A stretch of DNA of 64,000 nucleotides from Stappia sediminis (GCF_009826895.1 NZ_WUMV01000007.1:186001-250000), one strand, 5' to 3'. Positions 33,626 to 44,218 are shown, counted from the stretch's first letter. Notes: a model not told the origin generated them from the letters alone. Translations and numbers: made by a program.

Positions 33626-35140
33626 CTACGAGGCCATGCTCGCGCCTTCGCTGACTTCCTCGATCTCCACCTTGTAGCCCCAAAGCCGGCGCAGGTGGAT
33701 CAAGGTCGCGTCCCTGTCGGCCGGCTCCAGCGGCACGCCGTTGCGTTTGACGGAGCGCAGCTTCAGCCAGCGATCGCCCAGAAGGTCGACATCCACCACC
33801 TGAATGTCGGTATCGGCCACCGCGACGTCGTACTCGCGCGCAAGCGAATCCCTGAGTTCGAGGAAACCTCGCTCGTTGTGGATGTGCGAGACGGCGTAAT
33901 AGGGCTTCGAGGCATCGTCGACGAGCGCGAACATCTTGAAGTGGCGCATGACGGTGGGGCTCAGGAACTGCTGGATGAAGCTTTCGTCGCGATAGTTCGC
34001 CCAGGCGTCCTTCAGCACCCTGCGCCAATCGCCGCAGCCGGCGATATCGGGGAACCATTCCCGGTCCTCGTCGTTCGGCTCCTCGCAGATGCGGCGGATG
34101 TCCTGCATCATCGCGAAGCCGAGCGCATAGGGGTTGATCCCGCTATAGCGCGGATCGTCGAAATCGGGCTGCGTCAGGACGTTGCTGTGATTGTGCAGGA
34201 CTTCCAGCATCGCGCCATCGTTGATGCGCCCGGCACGGTGCAACTCGTTCATGATGTAATAGTGCACGAAGCAGGCGCAGCCTTCGTTCATGAGCTTCGT
34301 TTGCTTCTGCGGATAGAAATACTGGCCGATATTGCGCACGATGCGAATGATCTCGCGCTGCCATGGCCGCAATGTCGGGCTGTAGTGCTCCAGGAAGTAG
34401 AGGATGTTTTCCTCCGGAAGGTGCATTTCGCGCTTGCGTTCCATGCGCTCCCGGTCGGCCGCGGCACTACCGGCGCCGCGCCTGGGCAGCGTGTCCCACA
34501 GGTAGTGGACGGCCTCTTCCTCCGCCCGAAGCCGCCCGAGCCGCCGTTCCTCCTCCTCGCGAAGGGAAAGGCGCGGCGGACGGCGGCGGCGGAATACGCC
34601 GTTCGGCATCAGCGCATGGGCGGAATCGAGCACCGCCTCCACTTCGTCCACGCCGTGCCTTTCCTCGCATTGCGAAATGAAGCCCCGTGCGTAGCTCAGG
34701 TAATCCAGAACGCCGTCGGCGTCCGTCCACTGCAGGAAGAGGTGGTTGTTCTTGAAGAAATGATTGTGCCCGAAGGCGGCATGGGCGATCACGAGCGCCT
34801 GAAGCGCCATGGTGTTTTCTTCCATGCAGTAGCTGATGCACGGGTTGGAGTTGATGACGATCTCGTAGGCGAGGCCCCGCATCCCCTTCCGGTAGAGCCG
34901 CTCGTGATGCAGGAAGTGCTTGCCGAACGACCAGTGCCGGTACATCAGCGGCATGCCGATGGAGGAATAGGCGTCGAGCATCTGCTCCGAGGAGATGATC
35001 TCTATCTGGTTGGTATAGACGCTCAGCCCGAGGTCCTGAAGGGCCACCTCCTCTATTGCCTCGGTCGTGCGCTGCAGCTTGTCGAAGTCCCAGTCGGACC
35101 CTTCGAACAGGAGGTCGGGTTTGCGCGACCGCTTAGCCAT
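33626..35140 (-). CDS. SpoVR family protein (YcgB)
   Basis: 504 residues covering the full SpoVR family: LLFEGSDWDFDKLQRTTEAIEEVALQDLGL at the start, VINSNPCISYCMEENTMALQALVIAHAAFGHNHFFKNN, TLRPWQREIIRIVRNIGQYFYPQKQTKLMNEGCACFVHYYIMNELH and YSGINPYALGFAMMQDIRRICEEPNDEDREWFP. The family has no proven reaction; histidines in HAAFGHNHF and the NEGCACF...H motif suggest a metal site. It is the last gene of prkA-yeaH-spoVR; its ATG overlaps the stop of the preceding gene by 8 bases. The operon responds to stress and stationary phase in E. coli. Confidence 0.94.
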   Translation of the reverse strand: MAKRSRKPDLLFEGSDWDFDKLQRTTEAIEEVALQDLGLSVYTNQIEIISSEQMLDAYSSIGMPLMYRHWSFGKHFLHHERLYRKGMRGLAYEIVINSNPCISYCMEENTMALQALVIAHAAFGHNHFFKNNHLFLQWTDADGVLDYLSYARGFISQCEERHGVDEVEAVLDSAHALMPNGVFRRRRPPRLSLREEEERRLGRLRAEEEAVHYLWDTLPRRGAGSAAADRERMERKREMHLPEENILYFLEHYSPTLRPWQREIIRIVRNIGQYFYPQKQTKLMNEGCACFVHYYIMNELHRAGRINDGAMLEVLHNHSNVLTQPDFDDPRYSGINPYALGFAMMQDIRRICEEPNDEDREWFPDIAGCGDWRRVLKDAWANYRDESFIQQFLSPTVMRHFKMFALVDDASKPYYAVSHIHNERGFLELRDSLAREYDVAVADTDIQVVDVDLLGDRWLKLRSVKRNGVPLEPADRDATLIHLRRLWGYKVEIEEVSEGASMAS

Positions 35141-36452
35141 TCTCGGCCCCCTCGCTCCTGCGCGCGAACAATTCGCGGAAAACGGGATAGATATCCGCTG
35201 GTCGCGCGATGCGCTTCATGGCGAAATTGCCGAGTTCCGCCGCCACGCCCCTGTAGGCCCGCCACAGTTCCATGCCGTTGGCCTCGCTGTTGATGAGCCT
35301 CGCCTCTTCCTCGTCGACGATTTCGATATAGGCGAAGTATTGGCATAGCGGCATGATCTGGGTGAGAAGCATTTCCGCGCAACGGGCGGAATCGCCGCTG
35401 AAGTTCTCGCCGTCGGAGGCCTGGGCCGCGTAGATGTTCCATTCCGACGCCGGATAGCGCTGGTCGATGATCTTCTTCATTTCCACCAGCGCGGTGCTGA
35501 CCACCGTCCCGCCCGTTTCGCGGGAATAGAAGAATGTATCTTCGTCCACCTCGCTCGCATCGTGCGTATGGCGAACGAAGACAAGCTCGATCTTGTCGTA
35601 CCGGCGGCTGAGGAAGAGATGCAGGAGCACGAAGAAACGCTTCGCCAGCTCCTTTTCCCGCTCGCCCATGGAGGCGGAAACGTCCATCAGGCAGAACATC
35701 ACCGCCTTGGCGTTGGGTTCCGGCTTCTGGACGAAGTAGTTGTAGCGCACGTCGAGCGGGTCGATGTAGCCGATCACCTTCTGCCGGCGGATCATGGTTT
35801 CCAGCTCGTCGTGCAGCCGCTTCAGCTCCTCGCGCTGCTTCTTCGTCGGCCTTGAGATCTTCTCCAGCGCGAAAATCTGCTCGCGCAGGTCCTTGACCTC
35901 CCGTTCGCTCGGCCGGTTTAGCGCAAGCCGCCGCCCGAGCGCGTTGCTCATCGTCCGCTTCACGCTGATGTTCGCGGGCGAACCCGACACCGTGAAGCCT
36001 GCGCGATGCGCCTTGGTTGTTTTGATTTCCTTCAGGCTGCGCTTGACGAGATCCGGCAGCTCCAGGTCCTCGAAGAAGATGTCGAGGAATTCGTCGCGCG
36101 AAAGCGCGAACAGGAAGTCGTCCTCGCCCTCGCCTTCCGCGGCCCCTTGCCTGCCGCGCCCGCCGCCGCCCGAACGCGGCTTGTCGATCCTGTCGCCGGC
36201 GCGATAGTCCTTGTTGCCGGTAAACACGCGCTCGCGCCGCCCGCCTTCGCGTGCATAGTGGAAATTGGGTTCCGAAATCCCGTCGGTGGGGATCGAAACG
36301 CTTTCTCCACGATCCACGTCGGCGACGCGGCGCTTGTTGACCGTCTCGTTGACGGCCTTTTTCACCTGAGCGCGTACCCGCTTGAGAAATCGGCGCCGGT
36401 TACCGAGGCTCTTGTCCTTCGGGTTGAGACGGCGATCGACGAAGTGGGCCAT
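35133..36452 (-). CDS. yeaH: DUF444 family protein YeaH
   Basis: 439 residues. The N-terminal part is basic and ends in a Gly/Arg-rich linker near residue 95-105. The C-terminal half holds a von Willebrand factor A-like domain with a metal-site motif FCLMDVSASMG (DxSxS) and FYSRETGGTVVSTALVEMKKII. YeaH proteins always go with PrkA (YeaG) and SpoVR; YeaG and YeaH act together in nitrogen-starvation and stress responses in E. coli. The gene begins 22 bases after prkA. Confidence 0.93.
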   Translation of the reverse strand: MAHFVDRRLNPKDKSLGNRRRFLKRVRAQVKKAVNETVNKRRVADVDRGESVSIPTDGISEPNFHYAREGGRRERVFTGNKDYRAGDRIDKPRSGGGGRGRQGAAEGEGEDDFLFALSRDEFLDIFFEDLELPDLVKRSLKEIKTTKAHRAGFTVSGSPANISVKRTMSNALGRRLALNRPSEREVKDLREQIFALEKISRPTKKQREELKRLHDELETMIRRQKVIGYIDPLDVRYNYFVQKPEPNAKAVMFCLMDVSASMGEREKELAKRFFVLLHLFLSRRYDKIELVFVRHTHDASEVDEDTFFYSRETGGTVVSTALVEMKKIIDQRYPASEWNIYAAQASDGENFSGDSARCAEMLLTQIMPLCQYFAYIEIVDEEEARLINSEANGMELWRAYRGVAAELGNFAMKRIARPADIYPVFRELFARRSEGAENG

Positions 36453-36474
36453 ATCGATTTGCGCCTTTTTCCGT

Positions 36475-38409
36475 TCACCCCGCCTTGTTCACCCGCATGT
36501 ACCATTCTACCAGACGCCGCACCTGGCGGCGCGTATAGCCTCTGGCGACCATGCGATCGACGAACTCGTTGTGCTTGGCGTCGGTTTCCTTGTCGCGCTT
36601 CGCTCCGAAGCTGATGACGGGCAAGAGGTCTTCCACCTGGCCGAACATCCGCTTTTCGATCACCCTCTTCAGTTTCTCGTATTGCCGCCAGTCCGGGTTC
36701 TTGCCGCCGTGCTCGGCTCGCGCGCGCAGCACGAACTTGACGACCTCGTTGCGGAAGTCCTTCGGATTGGCGATTCCCGCCGGCTTTTCGATCTTCTCAA
36801 GCTCAGATTCCAGGATCTCGCGATCGAACATCTGGCCCGTATCCGGGTCCTTGAAGTCCTGGTCCTCGATCCAGGCATCGGCATAGGCGATATACCGGTC
36901 GAAAAGGTTCTGCCCATAGTCGGCGTATGATTCCAGATAGGCCTTCTGGATCTCGTTGCCGATGAACTCGGCATAACGCGGGGCAAGCTCGGTCTTCAGG
37001 AAATCGAGGTATCTCGCCTGCGTCTCCTCGTCGTACTGCTCGCGCTTCACCGCCTGTTCGAGCACATACATCAGGTGCACGGGATCGGCTGCCACCTCTT
37101 CGGTGTCGTGGTTGAAGGTTTCCGACAGCACCTTGAATGCAAATCGCGTCGAAATGCCGTTCATGCCCTCGTCGACGCCTGCCGCATCGCGGTATTCCTG
37201 GATGGACTTCGCCTTGGGGTCGGTGTCCTTCAGCGTTTCGCCGTCATAGACGCGAAGCTTGGAATAGGGCGTGGAGTTTTCATGCTCCTTGAGCCGTGTC
37301 AGCACGCTGAAGCGAGACAGGATCGGCAGCGTTTCGGGTGCGCAGGAGGCTTCCGAAAGCGTGCTTTCCTTCAAGAGCTTCTCGTAGATCTGCGTCTCTT
37401 CCGTCACCCTCAGGCAGTAGGGCACCTTGACCACGGAGATGCGATCCAGGAACGCCTCGTTGTTCTTGTTGGTCTTGAACTGCTGCCATTCCGCCTCGTT
37501 GGAGTGGGCGACGATGATCCCCTGGTAGGGGAACGACCCGATATTTTCCGTTCCGACGTAGGATCCTTCCTGGGTCGCGGTCAGCAGGGGATGCAGCACC
37601 TTGATCGGCGCCTTGAACATCTCCACGAATTCCATCAGCCCCTGGGTCGTCCGGTTGAGCGCGCCGGAGTAGCTGTAGGCGTCCGGATCGTTCTGGCTCA
37701 GGTGCTCCAGCTTGCGGATGTCGAGCTTGCCCACCAGCGACGACACGTCCTGGTTGTTTTCGTCGCCGGGCTCCGTCTTCGTGACGCCGATCTGGCGCAA
37801 TTTCGACGGATGCAGCTTGACGATGGAGAATTTCGAGATGTCACCGTCGAATTCGTCGAGGCGTTTCACCGCCCAGGGCGAAATCAGCCCATGCAACAGG
37901 CGCTTTGGAATGTTGTACTTGTCTTCCAGAAGGTCGCCGATACGATCGCGGTCGAAGAGGCCGAGTGGGGATTCAAAAACGGGGCTGATCTCCTCTCCCG
38001 CCTTGAGGACGTAGATCGGCTCCTTTTCCATGAGTTGCTTCAGGATTTCCGCGATCGTCGACTTGCCGCCACCCACTGGGCCGAGCAGGTAGAGTATCTG
38101 CTTGCGTTCTTCCAGACCCTGGCTGGCATGGCGGAAGAATCCGACGATCCTCTCCACGGTCTCTTCCATTCCGAAGAGATCCTTGAAGGCCTCGTAGCGC
38201 TTGATCGTCCTGTTGAGGAAAATGCGGCCGAGCCGCTGATCCTGGCTTGTGTCGACGAACTCCGGTTCGCCGATAGCCCGCATCATGCGTTCAGCGGCGG
38301 TTGCGCGCATCGTCGGGTCGTCGCGGCATGCGAGCAGGTAGTCCTGCACCGACATTTCGTCGATCTTCGACCTTTCGTAGACTTCCGCGAACCGGCTGTA
38401 CACGTCCAT
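36475..38409 (-). CDS. prkA: PrkA family serine protein kinase / AAA protein (YeaG)
   Basis: 644 residues. N-terminal AAA-like domain with Walker A GPVGGGKST (about 110-118) and a Walker-like GALNRTTQGLMEFVEMFK, then the PrkA C-terminal kinase-like domain (FVLRARAEHGGKNPDWRQYEKLKRVIEKRMF). PrkA was described as a serine kinase; later work favours an AAA ATPase/protease role. ATG at 38409 with GAGGGG 7 bases upstream. First gene of the prkA-yeaH-spoVR operon. Confidence 0.95.
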   Translation of the reverse strand: MDVYSRFAEVYERSKIDEMSVQDYLLACRDDPTMRATAAERMMRAIGEPEFVDTSQDQRLGRIFLNRTIKRYEAFKDLFGMEETVERIVGFFRHASQGLEERKQILYLLGPVGGGKSTIAEILKQLMEKEPIYVLKAGEEISPVFESPLGLFDRDRIGDLLEDKYNIPKRLLHGLISPWAVKRLDEFDGDISKFSIVKLHPSKLRQIGVTKTEPGDENNQDVSSLVGKLDIRKLEHLSQNDPDAYSYSGALNRTTQGLMEFVEMFKAPIKVLHPLLTATQEGSYVGTENIGSFPYQGIIVAHSNEAEWQQFKTNKNNEAFLDRISVVKVPYCLRVTEETQIYEKLLKESTLSEASCAPETLPILSRFSVLTRLKEHENSTPYSKLRVYDGETLKDTDPKAKSIQEYRDAAGVDEGMNGISTRFAFKVLSETFNHDTEEVAADPVHLMYVLEQAVKREQYDEETQARYLDFLKTELAPRYAEFIGNEIQKAYLESYADYGQNLFDRYIAYADAWIEDQDFKDPDTGQMFDREILESELEKIEKPAGIANPKDFRNEVVKFVLRARAEHGGKNPDWRQYEKLKRVIEKRMFGQVEDLLPVISFGAKRDKETDAKHNEFVDRMVARGYTRRQVRRLVEWYMRVNKAG

Positions 38410-39160
38410 TGTTTGACCCCTCTGCGTTGCGTGATCCGAACTGAGCGACCTTCCTTGGACCTCTGGGTCCCCTGGACGTTATGGAGGTGGACAGTCCAAG
38501 GGGCCTTGTTTTCTAGTTGGCGCGGCTTTGTGCATAGGCAAGTCACGCCCGCATTAACAAAAGTTCATCTCGACTCAGTATACTCGAAATCAAACCAAAA
38601 TGCTTCGTAAAATTATTAAAAATATTAGAAAGATCAAATACTTACTTTAATTTGGCCACATCACGCCGGTCTCCGCCGTCATCATGCCGGCAGGCTCAAA
38701 AATACGCGAGCCGTTACTCCGTCCCTAACGTAAATCGTGCGCTGGAACCAAATATCCGCGCCGATGCACGCATTGCCCGTACATTTTGTGATTAAGCCAG
38801 TCGCCCGGGCGGAGCGCTTTAACGAAAGCCATCTCCACCGACCGCGTTGCGCCGATCCGGCAACCGCCGATAAACTGTCACTCGCGCCGGCGTTTCCTGC
38901 GGTCGAGCATCCGGACATTCCTTGCTCTGATGTCCGGCGGAGGTCCGCGTGAACGTGCCGCGCCTTGTGATTCCTGTCGTTAGAATGAGGCTTTCTTTCG
39001 ACTGCGTCATTCAGACATTAGAATCATCCGAAGGATACCAGCGGCACAGGAAACGACCTAGCGGTAATAGTGCTTAGCGCTTGTGCAGGTGGAAAAACGT
39101 CCTAATTCTTCATCGGTAGAAGCTGTAGATAACGCTAGCGAAGGGATTGAAATCTTTCAG
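38410..39160. other. Long divergent intergenic region between prkA and selO
   Basis: 751 bases without a convincing gene; short frames inside have no recognisable features. Near prkA it holds a perfect 8-bp inverted repeat (ccttggac at 38453-38460, gtccaagg at 38494-38501) that encloses ggacc-tctg-ggtcc and lies in the probable 5' leader. The part 38565-38650 is strongly AT-rich and likely holds the prkA promoter. Nothing else is recognised. Confidence 0.5.
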
Positions 39161-40660
39161 ATGAACGCACCGCATCCACAGGCGGAAACCATATTTCCAT
39201 TCGACCACAGCTATGCGGGCCTGCCCGAGCGCTTTTATGCCCGGTTGTCCCCTACGGCGGTCACGGAACCGCAATTGATCCGGCTGAATGATTCGCTTGC
39301 GCGCGAACTGGGGCTCGATCCCGCCGTGCTCAAATCCCCTGCAGGGGTTGAGATGCTTGCCGGTAATCGTGTGGCCGAGGGGTCCACGCCGATCGCCATG
39401 GCTTATGCGGGCCATCAGTTCGGAACCTTCGTCCCGCAGTTGGGCGACGGGCGGGCGATCCTGCTTGGCGAGATCGTCGCTGCCGATGGTGCGCGCTACG
39501 ACATTCAGCTCAAGGGTTCGGGTCGCACCCCCTTTTCCAGGGGCGGTGACGGACGGGCCTGGATCGGCCCGGTCCTGCGCGAATATATCGTGTCGGAAGC
39601 CATGCATGCGCTTGGCCTGCCTACGACGCGGGCGCTCAGTGCCGTAAAGACCGGCGACCGGATCATGCGCGAGACGCTTTTGCCGGGCGCGATTCTCACT
39701 CGTGTCGCAAAAAGCCATATCCGCGTCGGCACGTTCGAATATTTCGCGGCGAGGCGCGACGAGGAGGCGCTCAGGGCGCTTGCCGATTACGCCATCGCGC
39801 GCCATTACCCCCACGCGAAAGACGCCGCCAACCCCTATCGCGCGTTTCTGGACGCGGTGGTCGAAGCCCAGGCCCGCCTTGTCGCGCGCTGGATGCATGT
39901 CGGCTTCATCCACGGAGTGATGAACACCGACAATACGTCGATCTCCGGCGAAACGATCGACTACGGCCCCTGCGCCTTCATGGATACCTATCATCCCGGC
40001 AAGGTCTTCAGTTCCATCGACCAGATGGGCCGCTATGCCTATGCCAATCAGCCGCGCATCGCCTATTGGAACCTTTCGCGGCTTGCACAGGCGATGCTTC
40101 CGATCCTGGGCAAGAACGAGGAAGAGGCTGTCGCGACAGCGCAGGAAGCCATAGACGCCTTTCCGGACATTTACGAGACGGCATGGCTTGAGGGCATGCG
40201 CGCCAAGCTCGGCCTTTCGACGGCGCGCGAGGAAGACCGCCAGCTCGCCTATGACCTTTTCGAGGCGATGGCGAACGCCGAAACGGATTTCACGCTCACC
40301 TTCCGCGCGCTCTCCTCGCTGGGTGCCGGGGATGGCACCGCCGACGATGCCCTTCGTGATCTGCCTGGTCAGAAAAGCGCGCTGGATGAGTGGATCGCCC
40401 GCTGGCGCGCAAGGCTTGGGCACGAAAGCGCGGGCGAAGATGAGCGCAAAGCGCTGATGCGTTCCGTCAATCCGGCTTTCATTCCCCGCAATCACCGCGT
40501 GGAAGAGGCGATCGCCGCCGCGATGTCCGATGACTACGGCCCCTTCGAGCGTCTTCTGGCGGTTCTCTCCGACCCATACTCGGATCAGCCGGAAAACGCG
40601 GAATACGCCAGCCCGCCGAAACCGGAGGAGGTCGTCCACCGGACCTTCTGCGGCACGTGA
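39161..40660 (+). CDS. selO: Protein adenylyltransferase SelO (YdiU)
   Basis: 499 residues, the full length of bacterial SelO pseudokinases, which AMPylate Ser, Thr and Tyr of proteins in redox stress. Seen: [72 protein letters not shown] (Lys and Glu that hold ATP phosphates in a flipped position), [28 protein letters not shown] (catalytic loop and metal-binding Asp). It lacks the C-terminal selenocysteine/cysteine pair of eukaryotic SelO, although a Cys ends the protein (HRTFCGT). ATG at 39161; the frame is open to 39083. Confidence 0.95.
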   Translation: MNAPHPQAETIFPFDHSYAGLPERFYARLSPTAVTEPQLIRLNDSLARELGLDPAVLKSPAGVEMLAGNRVAEGSTPIAMAYAGHQFGTFVPQLGDGRAILLGEIVAADGARYDIQLKGSGRTPFSRGGDGRAWIGPVLREYIVSEAMHALGLPTTRALSAVKTGDRIMRETLLPGAILTRVAKSHIRVGTFEYFAARRDEEALRALADYAIARHYPHAKDAANPYRAFLDAVVEAQARLVARWMHVGFIHGVMNTDNTSISGETIDYGPCAFMDTYHPGKVFSSIDQMGRYAYANQPRIAYWNLSRLAQAMLPILGKNEEEAVATAQEAIDAFPDIYETAWLEGMRAKLGLSTAREEDRQLAYDLFEAMANAETDFTLTFRALSSLGAGDGTADDALRDLPGQKSALDEWIARWRARLGHESAGEDERKALMRSVNPAFIPRNHRVEEAIAAAMSDDYGPFERLLAVLSDPYSDQPENAEYASPPKPEEVVHRTFCGT

Positions 40661-40668
40661 GCGAGCCG

Positions 40669-42450
40669 TCAGGCGATCCTGTCGGCGCTCACTTCACTCA
40701 GTGTCTTCACCGCCCTGTATTGCGACAGGAAAACGCTTCCAGTCAGGTCGTCCAGGAAGTGCGAGCGTTTCAGCCGGTCCATGACGGGGCCTTTCACTTC
40801 CGACAGGTGCAAGGTCACGCCCATGCGGTTCAGCCGTTCGTTGATGGCCTCCAGGGATTCAAGCGCGCTGCCGTCGATCTCGTTGACCGCCGAGCACATC
40901 AGGATCACATGTTCCACGCCCTTGTCCCTTGCCACCCGGTCGTAGATGTAGTCTTCGAGAAAGCGGGCATTGGCGAAATAGAGGCTTTCGTCGACGCGAA
41001 GCGTCACGATCCTGGGATTTGTTTCCACTTCATGGCGGCGGATGTTGCGGAAATGCTCCGTGCCCGGCACGAGGCCGACCTCGGCGATATGGGGCCGCGA
41101 GGTCTTGAGCAGGAAGAGCGCGATCGACAGCGCCACGCCGCTTGAAACGCCGATTTCGACGCCGAAGCCGAGCGTGATCAGAACCGTTGCGGCAACGGCG
41201 GCGAAATCCGCCTTGGAATAGCCGTAGCTGCGTTTCAGCACCGAAAAATCGACGAGCGAGAGCACCGCGACGATGATCGTCGCCGCAAGCGTCGCCTTCG
41301 GCAGGAAGAAGAGAAGCGGCGTCAGCGCAAAGGTCGCAACCGCGATGCCGACCGCGGTATAGGCGCCTGCCGCCGGGGTTTCCGCGCCCGCGTCGAAGTT
41401 GACGACCGAGCGGGCGAACCCGCCCGTCACCGGATAGCCGCCGGTCACGGATGAGGCGACATTCGCCGCCCCCAGGCCGATCAGTTCCTGATCGGGAACG
41501 ATCCGCTGGCGGCGCTTTGCGGCAAGCGTCTGCGCGACGGAGACGGATTCCACGAAACCGATGATGGAGATCAGCACTGCAGCGCCCGCCAGTTCGCTCC
41601 AAAGGCCGATGTCGAAAGCGGGAAAGGCGAGCGGCGGCAGGCCCTGCGGCACTTCCCCGACGACGGCAACGCCCGCGCTCGGCAGGTCGAAGCCCCAGGC
41701 GATCAACGTGGTGATGGCGACAGCCGCAACGGGGCCGGCCTTGGCAAGGAAATCGGCCATGCGCGGCTTCACGCCGAACTTCGAAAGAGCGGGTTTCAGC
41801 CCGCGCCGGACCCAGAACAGGAAGGCCGTCGCCGAGGCGCCGATCGCCAGCGTGATCCAGTTGACCGCGCCGATGTTCTCGAAAAGCGATATCAGGATTT
41901 CATAGAGATTGTGACCGGACGCCGGAATGCCGAGGATATGCTTCAGCTGGCTTGCCGCGATGATCAGGCCGGAAGCCGTGATGAAACCGGAAATTACCGG
42001 ATGGCTCAGGAAATTGGCGACGAAGCCGAGCCTGAGAGCGCCCATCGCGATCAGGAAGAGCCCGCTCAGGAGCGCGAGCACGGCGGCTGCGGCGGCGTAT
42101 TCCACGGGACTTGCGAGGTCGAGCCCGCCGACGGCTGCAGCCGTCATCAGCGATACGACGGCGACCGGCCCCACGGCCAATGCCCGGCTCGTGCCGAAGA
42201 CGGCATAGGCGACAAGCGGGGCGATGGAGGCGTAAAGGCCGGCTTCCGGGGGAAGGCCCGCAAGCAGCGCATAGGCGAGCGACTGCGGGATCAGCATGAT
42301 CGTCACGATCACGGCAGCCGTCAGGTCGTTCGTCAGCGTTTCCCGCCCGTAGCTCCTTCCCCAGTCGAGGATCGGCAGATAGCGGGCAGGAAATCGGGCG
42401 CCGTTCGCCTTGGCCGGTCCGTCCCGGCCGTCTTTCAGGGGTTTGTCCAT
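40669..42450 (-). CDS. SulP family anion transporter with STAS domain
   Basis: 593 residues. About 10-14 membrane segments with the SulP signatures LTAAVIVTIMLIPQSLAYALLAGLPPEAGLYAS and SVTGGYPVTGGFARSVVNFDAGAETPAAG, then a C-terminal cytoplasmic STAS domain (about 455-580; VILMCSAVNEIDGSALESLEAINERLNRMGVTLHL). The family carries sulfate, bicarbonate or dicarboxylates. Its place beside sulfide-oxidation genes favours sulfate or another sulfur oxyanion (inference). It ends 8 bases from the convergent selO. Confidence 0.93.
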   Translation of the reverse strand: MDKPLKDGRDGPAKANGARFPARYLPILDWGRSYGRETLTNDLTAAVIVTIMLIPQSLAYALLAGLPPEAGLYASIAPLVAYAVFGTSRALAVGPVAVVSLMTAAAVGGLDLASPVEYAAAAAVLALLSGLFLIAMGALRLGFVANFLSHPVISGFITASGLIIAASQLKHILGIPASGHNLYEILISLFENIGAVNWITLAIGASATAFLFWVRRGLKPALSKFGVKPRMADFLAKAGPVAAVAITTLIAWGFDLPSAGVAVVGEVPQGLPPLAFPAFDIGLWSELAGAAVLISIIGFVESVSVAQTLAAKRRQRIVPDQELIGLGAANVASSVTGGYPVTGGFARSVVNFDAGAETPAAGAYTAVGIAVATFALTPLLFFLPKATLAATIIVAVLSLVDFSVLKRSYGYSKADFAAVAATVLITLGFGVEIGVSSGVALSIALFLLKTSRPHIAEVGLVPGTEHFRNIRRHEVETNPRIVTLRVDESLYFANARFLEDYIYDRVARDKGVEHVILMCSAVNEIDGSALESLEAINERLNRMGVTLHLSEVKGPVMDRLKRSHFLDDLTGSVFLSQYRAVKTLSEVSADRIA

Positions 42451-42529
42451 CCCCGCATCCTTGGTTTTCGTCGCAATGTCCGGCAGCCTGAACCGGCTGC
42501 CGGTCGCAATTCGGAATAAGCCTTGAGGC

Positions 42530-44218
42530 TCAGGCGGCGGTCTTGCCGGAAACGGTGACCTTTTCCGGCACCGCCATCCATTCCTTGCCGCGCAGCATGG
42601 CCTTCCAGTAGATCGGCGGCAGCACCCGCTCCTTCAAAAGCCACGCAAGCCGGCTCGGCTTTTTGCCGTCGATCAGCCATGTGGGGAAGCTCGGCAGCAG
42701 TTTTCCGCCGTAGCCGAATTCCGCGAGCACGATCTTGCCGCGCTCCACGGTAAGCGGGCAGGAGCCGTAGCCGTCATATTGCGCTTGCGAGCCTGTGCCC
42801 TTGATGTCGGCGACGACGTTTTCGGCCACCACCGGCGCCTGCTTGCGTGCGGCCGCCGCCGTCTTGGCGTTCGGCGCATTCATCACGTCGCCGAGGCTCC
42901 AGATGTTCTGGTAGCGCTTGTGGCGCAGCGTCGCCTGGTCGACGTCGACCCACCCCGCGGCATCCGCAAGGGGCGAAACGCGGATAAAGTCGGGCGCCGT
43001 TTGCGGCGGCACCACATGGATCATCTCGAATTCGGTCTCGATGGTTTCTGGCTCTTCTCCGGGTTTCGTCACGGAGAACCAGGCTTTCCTCGCATAGCCG
43101 TCGACGGCGGTGAGGTTGTGGTGGAAATTCAGCCCCGCGTGATAGCGCTCGACGTAGCTCATGAGTGCAGGAACATAGTCCTGCACCCCGAACAGAACGC
43201 CGCCTGCGTTGTAGAACTGGACATCGATGTCGTCCAGGCGGCCGTTGCGGTACCAGTGATCGGCGGAAAGATACATCGCCTTTTGCGGCGCGCCCGCGCA
43301 TTTGATCGGCATGGGTGGCTGGGTGAAGATCGCCCGTCCGCTCTTCGTGCCCTGCACGAGCCGCCATGTGTAGGGGGCGAGATCGTAGCGGTAGTTCGAT
43401 GTCACGCCGTTCTTGCCCAGCGTCTCGTCCAGGCCCTCGACCTTGTGCCAGTCGAGCTTGAGGCCGGGGCAAACGATCAGGCGCTTGTATTTGACGACCC
43501 GGCATCCGTCGAGGATCACGGCGTCGTTGTCCGGTTCGAAAGCCGCCACCGCCGACTTGATCCAGTGAACGCCGCGCGGAATGAGCGAACCCATGGTCCG
43601 CGCCGTGGTATGGGCGTCGAAGATCCCGCTGCCGACCATCGTCCAGCCCGGCTGGTAATAGTGCGTGTCGGCCGGGTCGATGATGGCGATATCCAGTTCG
43701 CCATCGCGCGCGATCAGGCTGGAGGCGACGGAGATGCCGGCGGCCCCGCCGCCGATGATGACGATGTCATGCTCGGCGTCCGCGACGTCGACCGGCGTCT
43801 TGCCGCCGTTCGCTATCCTCCGCGCGACGCCGCCCATGTCGTACCCGGCCTCTTTCGCCGCCGCCAGGATGTCCGGCACCGGCGTCGTTGCGCCTTGCGA
43901 AAGCGCCCAGAGCGTGACGGAGCGCGTCCCCGTGCGGCAGTAGGCGAACACCGGTTTCGGCAGTTCGGCCATCGCCACGTTGAATTCGGCGGCGTCCTCG
44001 TCGCGCACCTTTCCGGACACGACGGGCAGATAGCGCGCCTCGAGGCCGAGGCTCCTCGCCTTCCCCTGGATTTCATCGAAGGTCGGCTGGTCGGCGCCCT
44101 CGCCGTCCGGCCGGTTGCAGACGATCGATCGGAACCCCGCCGCAGCGATTTCGGTAACGTCCGCGACCGAGATCTGCGGGCTGACCGACAAGGTGCCCGT
44201 GACGCGCTTGATCTCCAT
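42530..44218 (-). CDS. DUF442 sulfurtransferase/phosphatase-like domain fused to sulfide:quinone reductase-like flavoprotein
   Basis: 562 residues. Residues 1-140 are the DUF442/TIGR01244 domain with a rhodanese/phosphatase-like loop FAYCRTGTRS (C94). Residues 150-562 are a sulfide:quinone oxidoreductase (SQR)-type flavoprotein: FAD motif IVIIGGGAAGISVASSLIA, and cysteines C250 (VCPG), C307 (PIKCAG) and C487 (GSCPLTV) at the positions of SQR. It should oxidise sulfide to persulfide/polysulfide at the membrane and perhaps pass sulfur to C94. ATG at 44218 has GGAGG 8 bases upstream; an ATG at 44224 lies too close to that box. Downstream of the metallo-beta-lactamase-fold gene, as in bigR-blh clusters. 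Confidence 0.9.
   Translation of the reverse strand: MEIKRVTGTLSVSPQISVADVTEIAAAGFRSIVCNRPDGEGADQPTFDEIQGKARSLGLEARYLPVVSGKVRDEDAAEFNVAMAELPKPVFAYCRTGTRSVTLWALSQGATTPVPDILAAAKEAGYDMGGVARRIANGGKTPVDVADAEHDIVIIGGGAAGISVASSLIARDGELDIAIIDPADTHYYQPGWTMVGSGIFDAHTTARTMGSLIPRGVHWIKSAVAAFEPDNDAVILDGCRVVKYKRLIVCPGLKLDWHKVEGLDETLGKNGVTSNYRYDLAPYTWRLVQGTKSGRAIFTQPPMPIKCAGAPQKAMYLSADHWYRNGRLDDIDVQFYNAGGVLFGVQDYVPALMSYVERYHAGLNFHHNLTAVDGYARKAWFSVTKPGEEPETIETEFEMIHVVPPQTAPDFIRVSPLADAAGWVDVDQATLRHKRYQNIWSLGDVMNAPNAKTAAAARKQAPVVAENVVADIKGTGSQAQYDGYGSCPLTVERGKIVLAEFGYGGKLLPSFPTWLIDGKKPSRLAWLLKERVLPPIYWKAMLRGKEWMAVPEKVTVSGKTAA

Noticed and set aside
33530-35293. A 587-codon plus-strand frame opposite spoVR
   Set aside because: Antisense to a conserved gene; no recognisable domain.
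38682-38952. Short frames on both strands in the prkA-selO gap
   Set aside because: No ribosome site, no motif, and overlapping one another.
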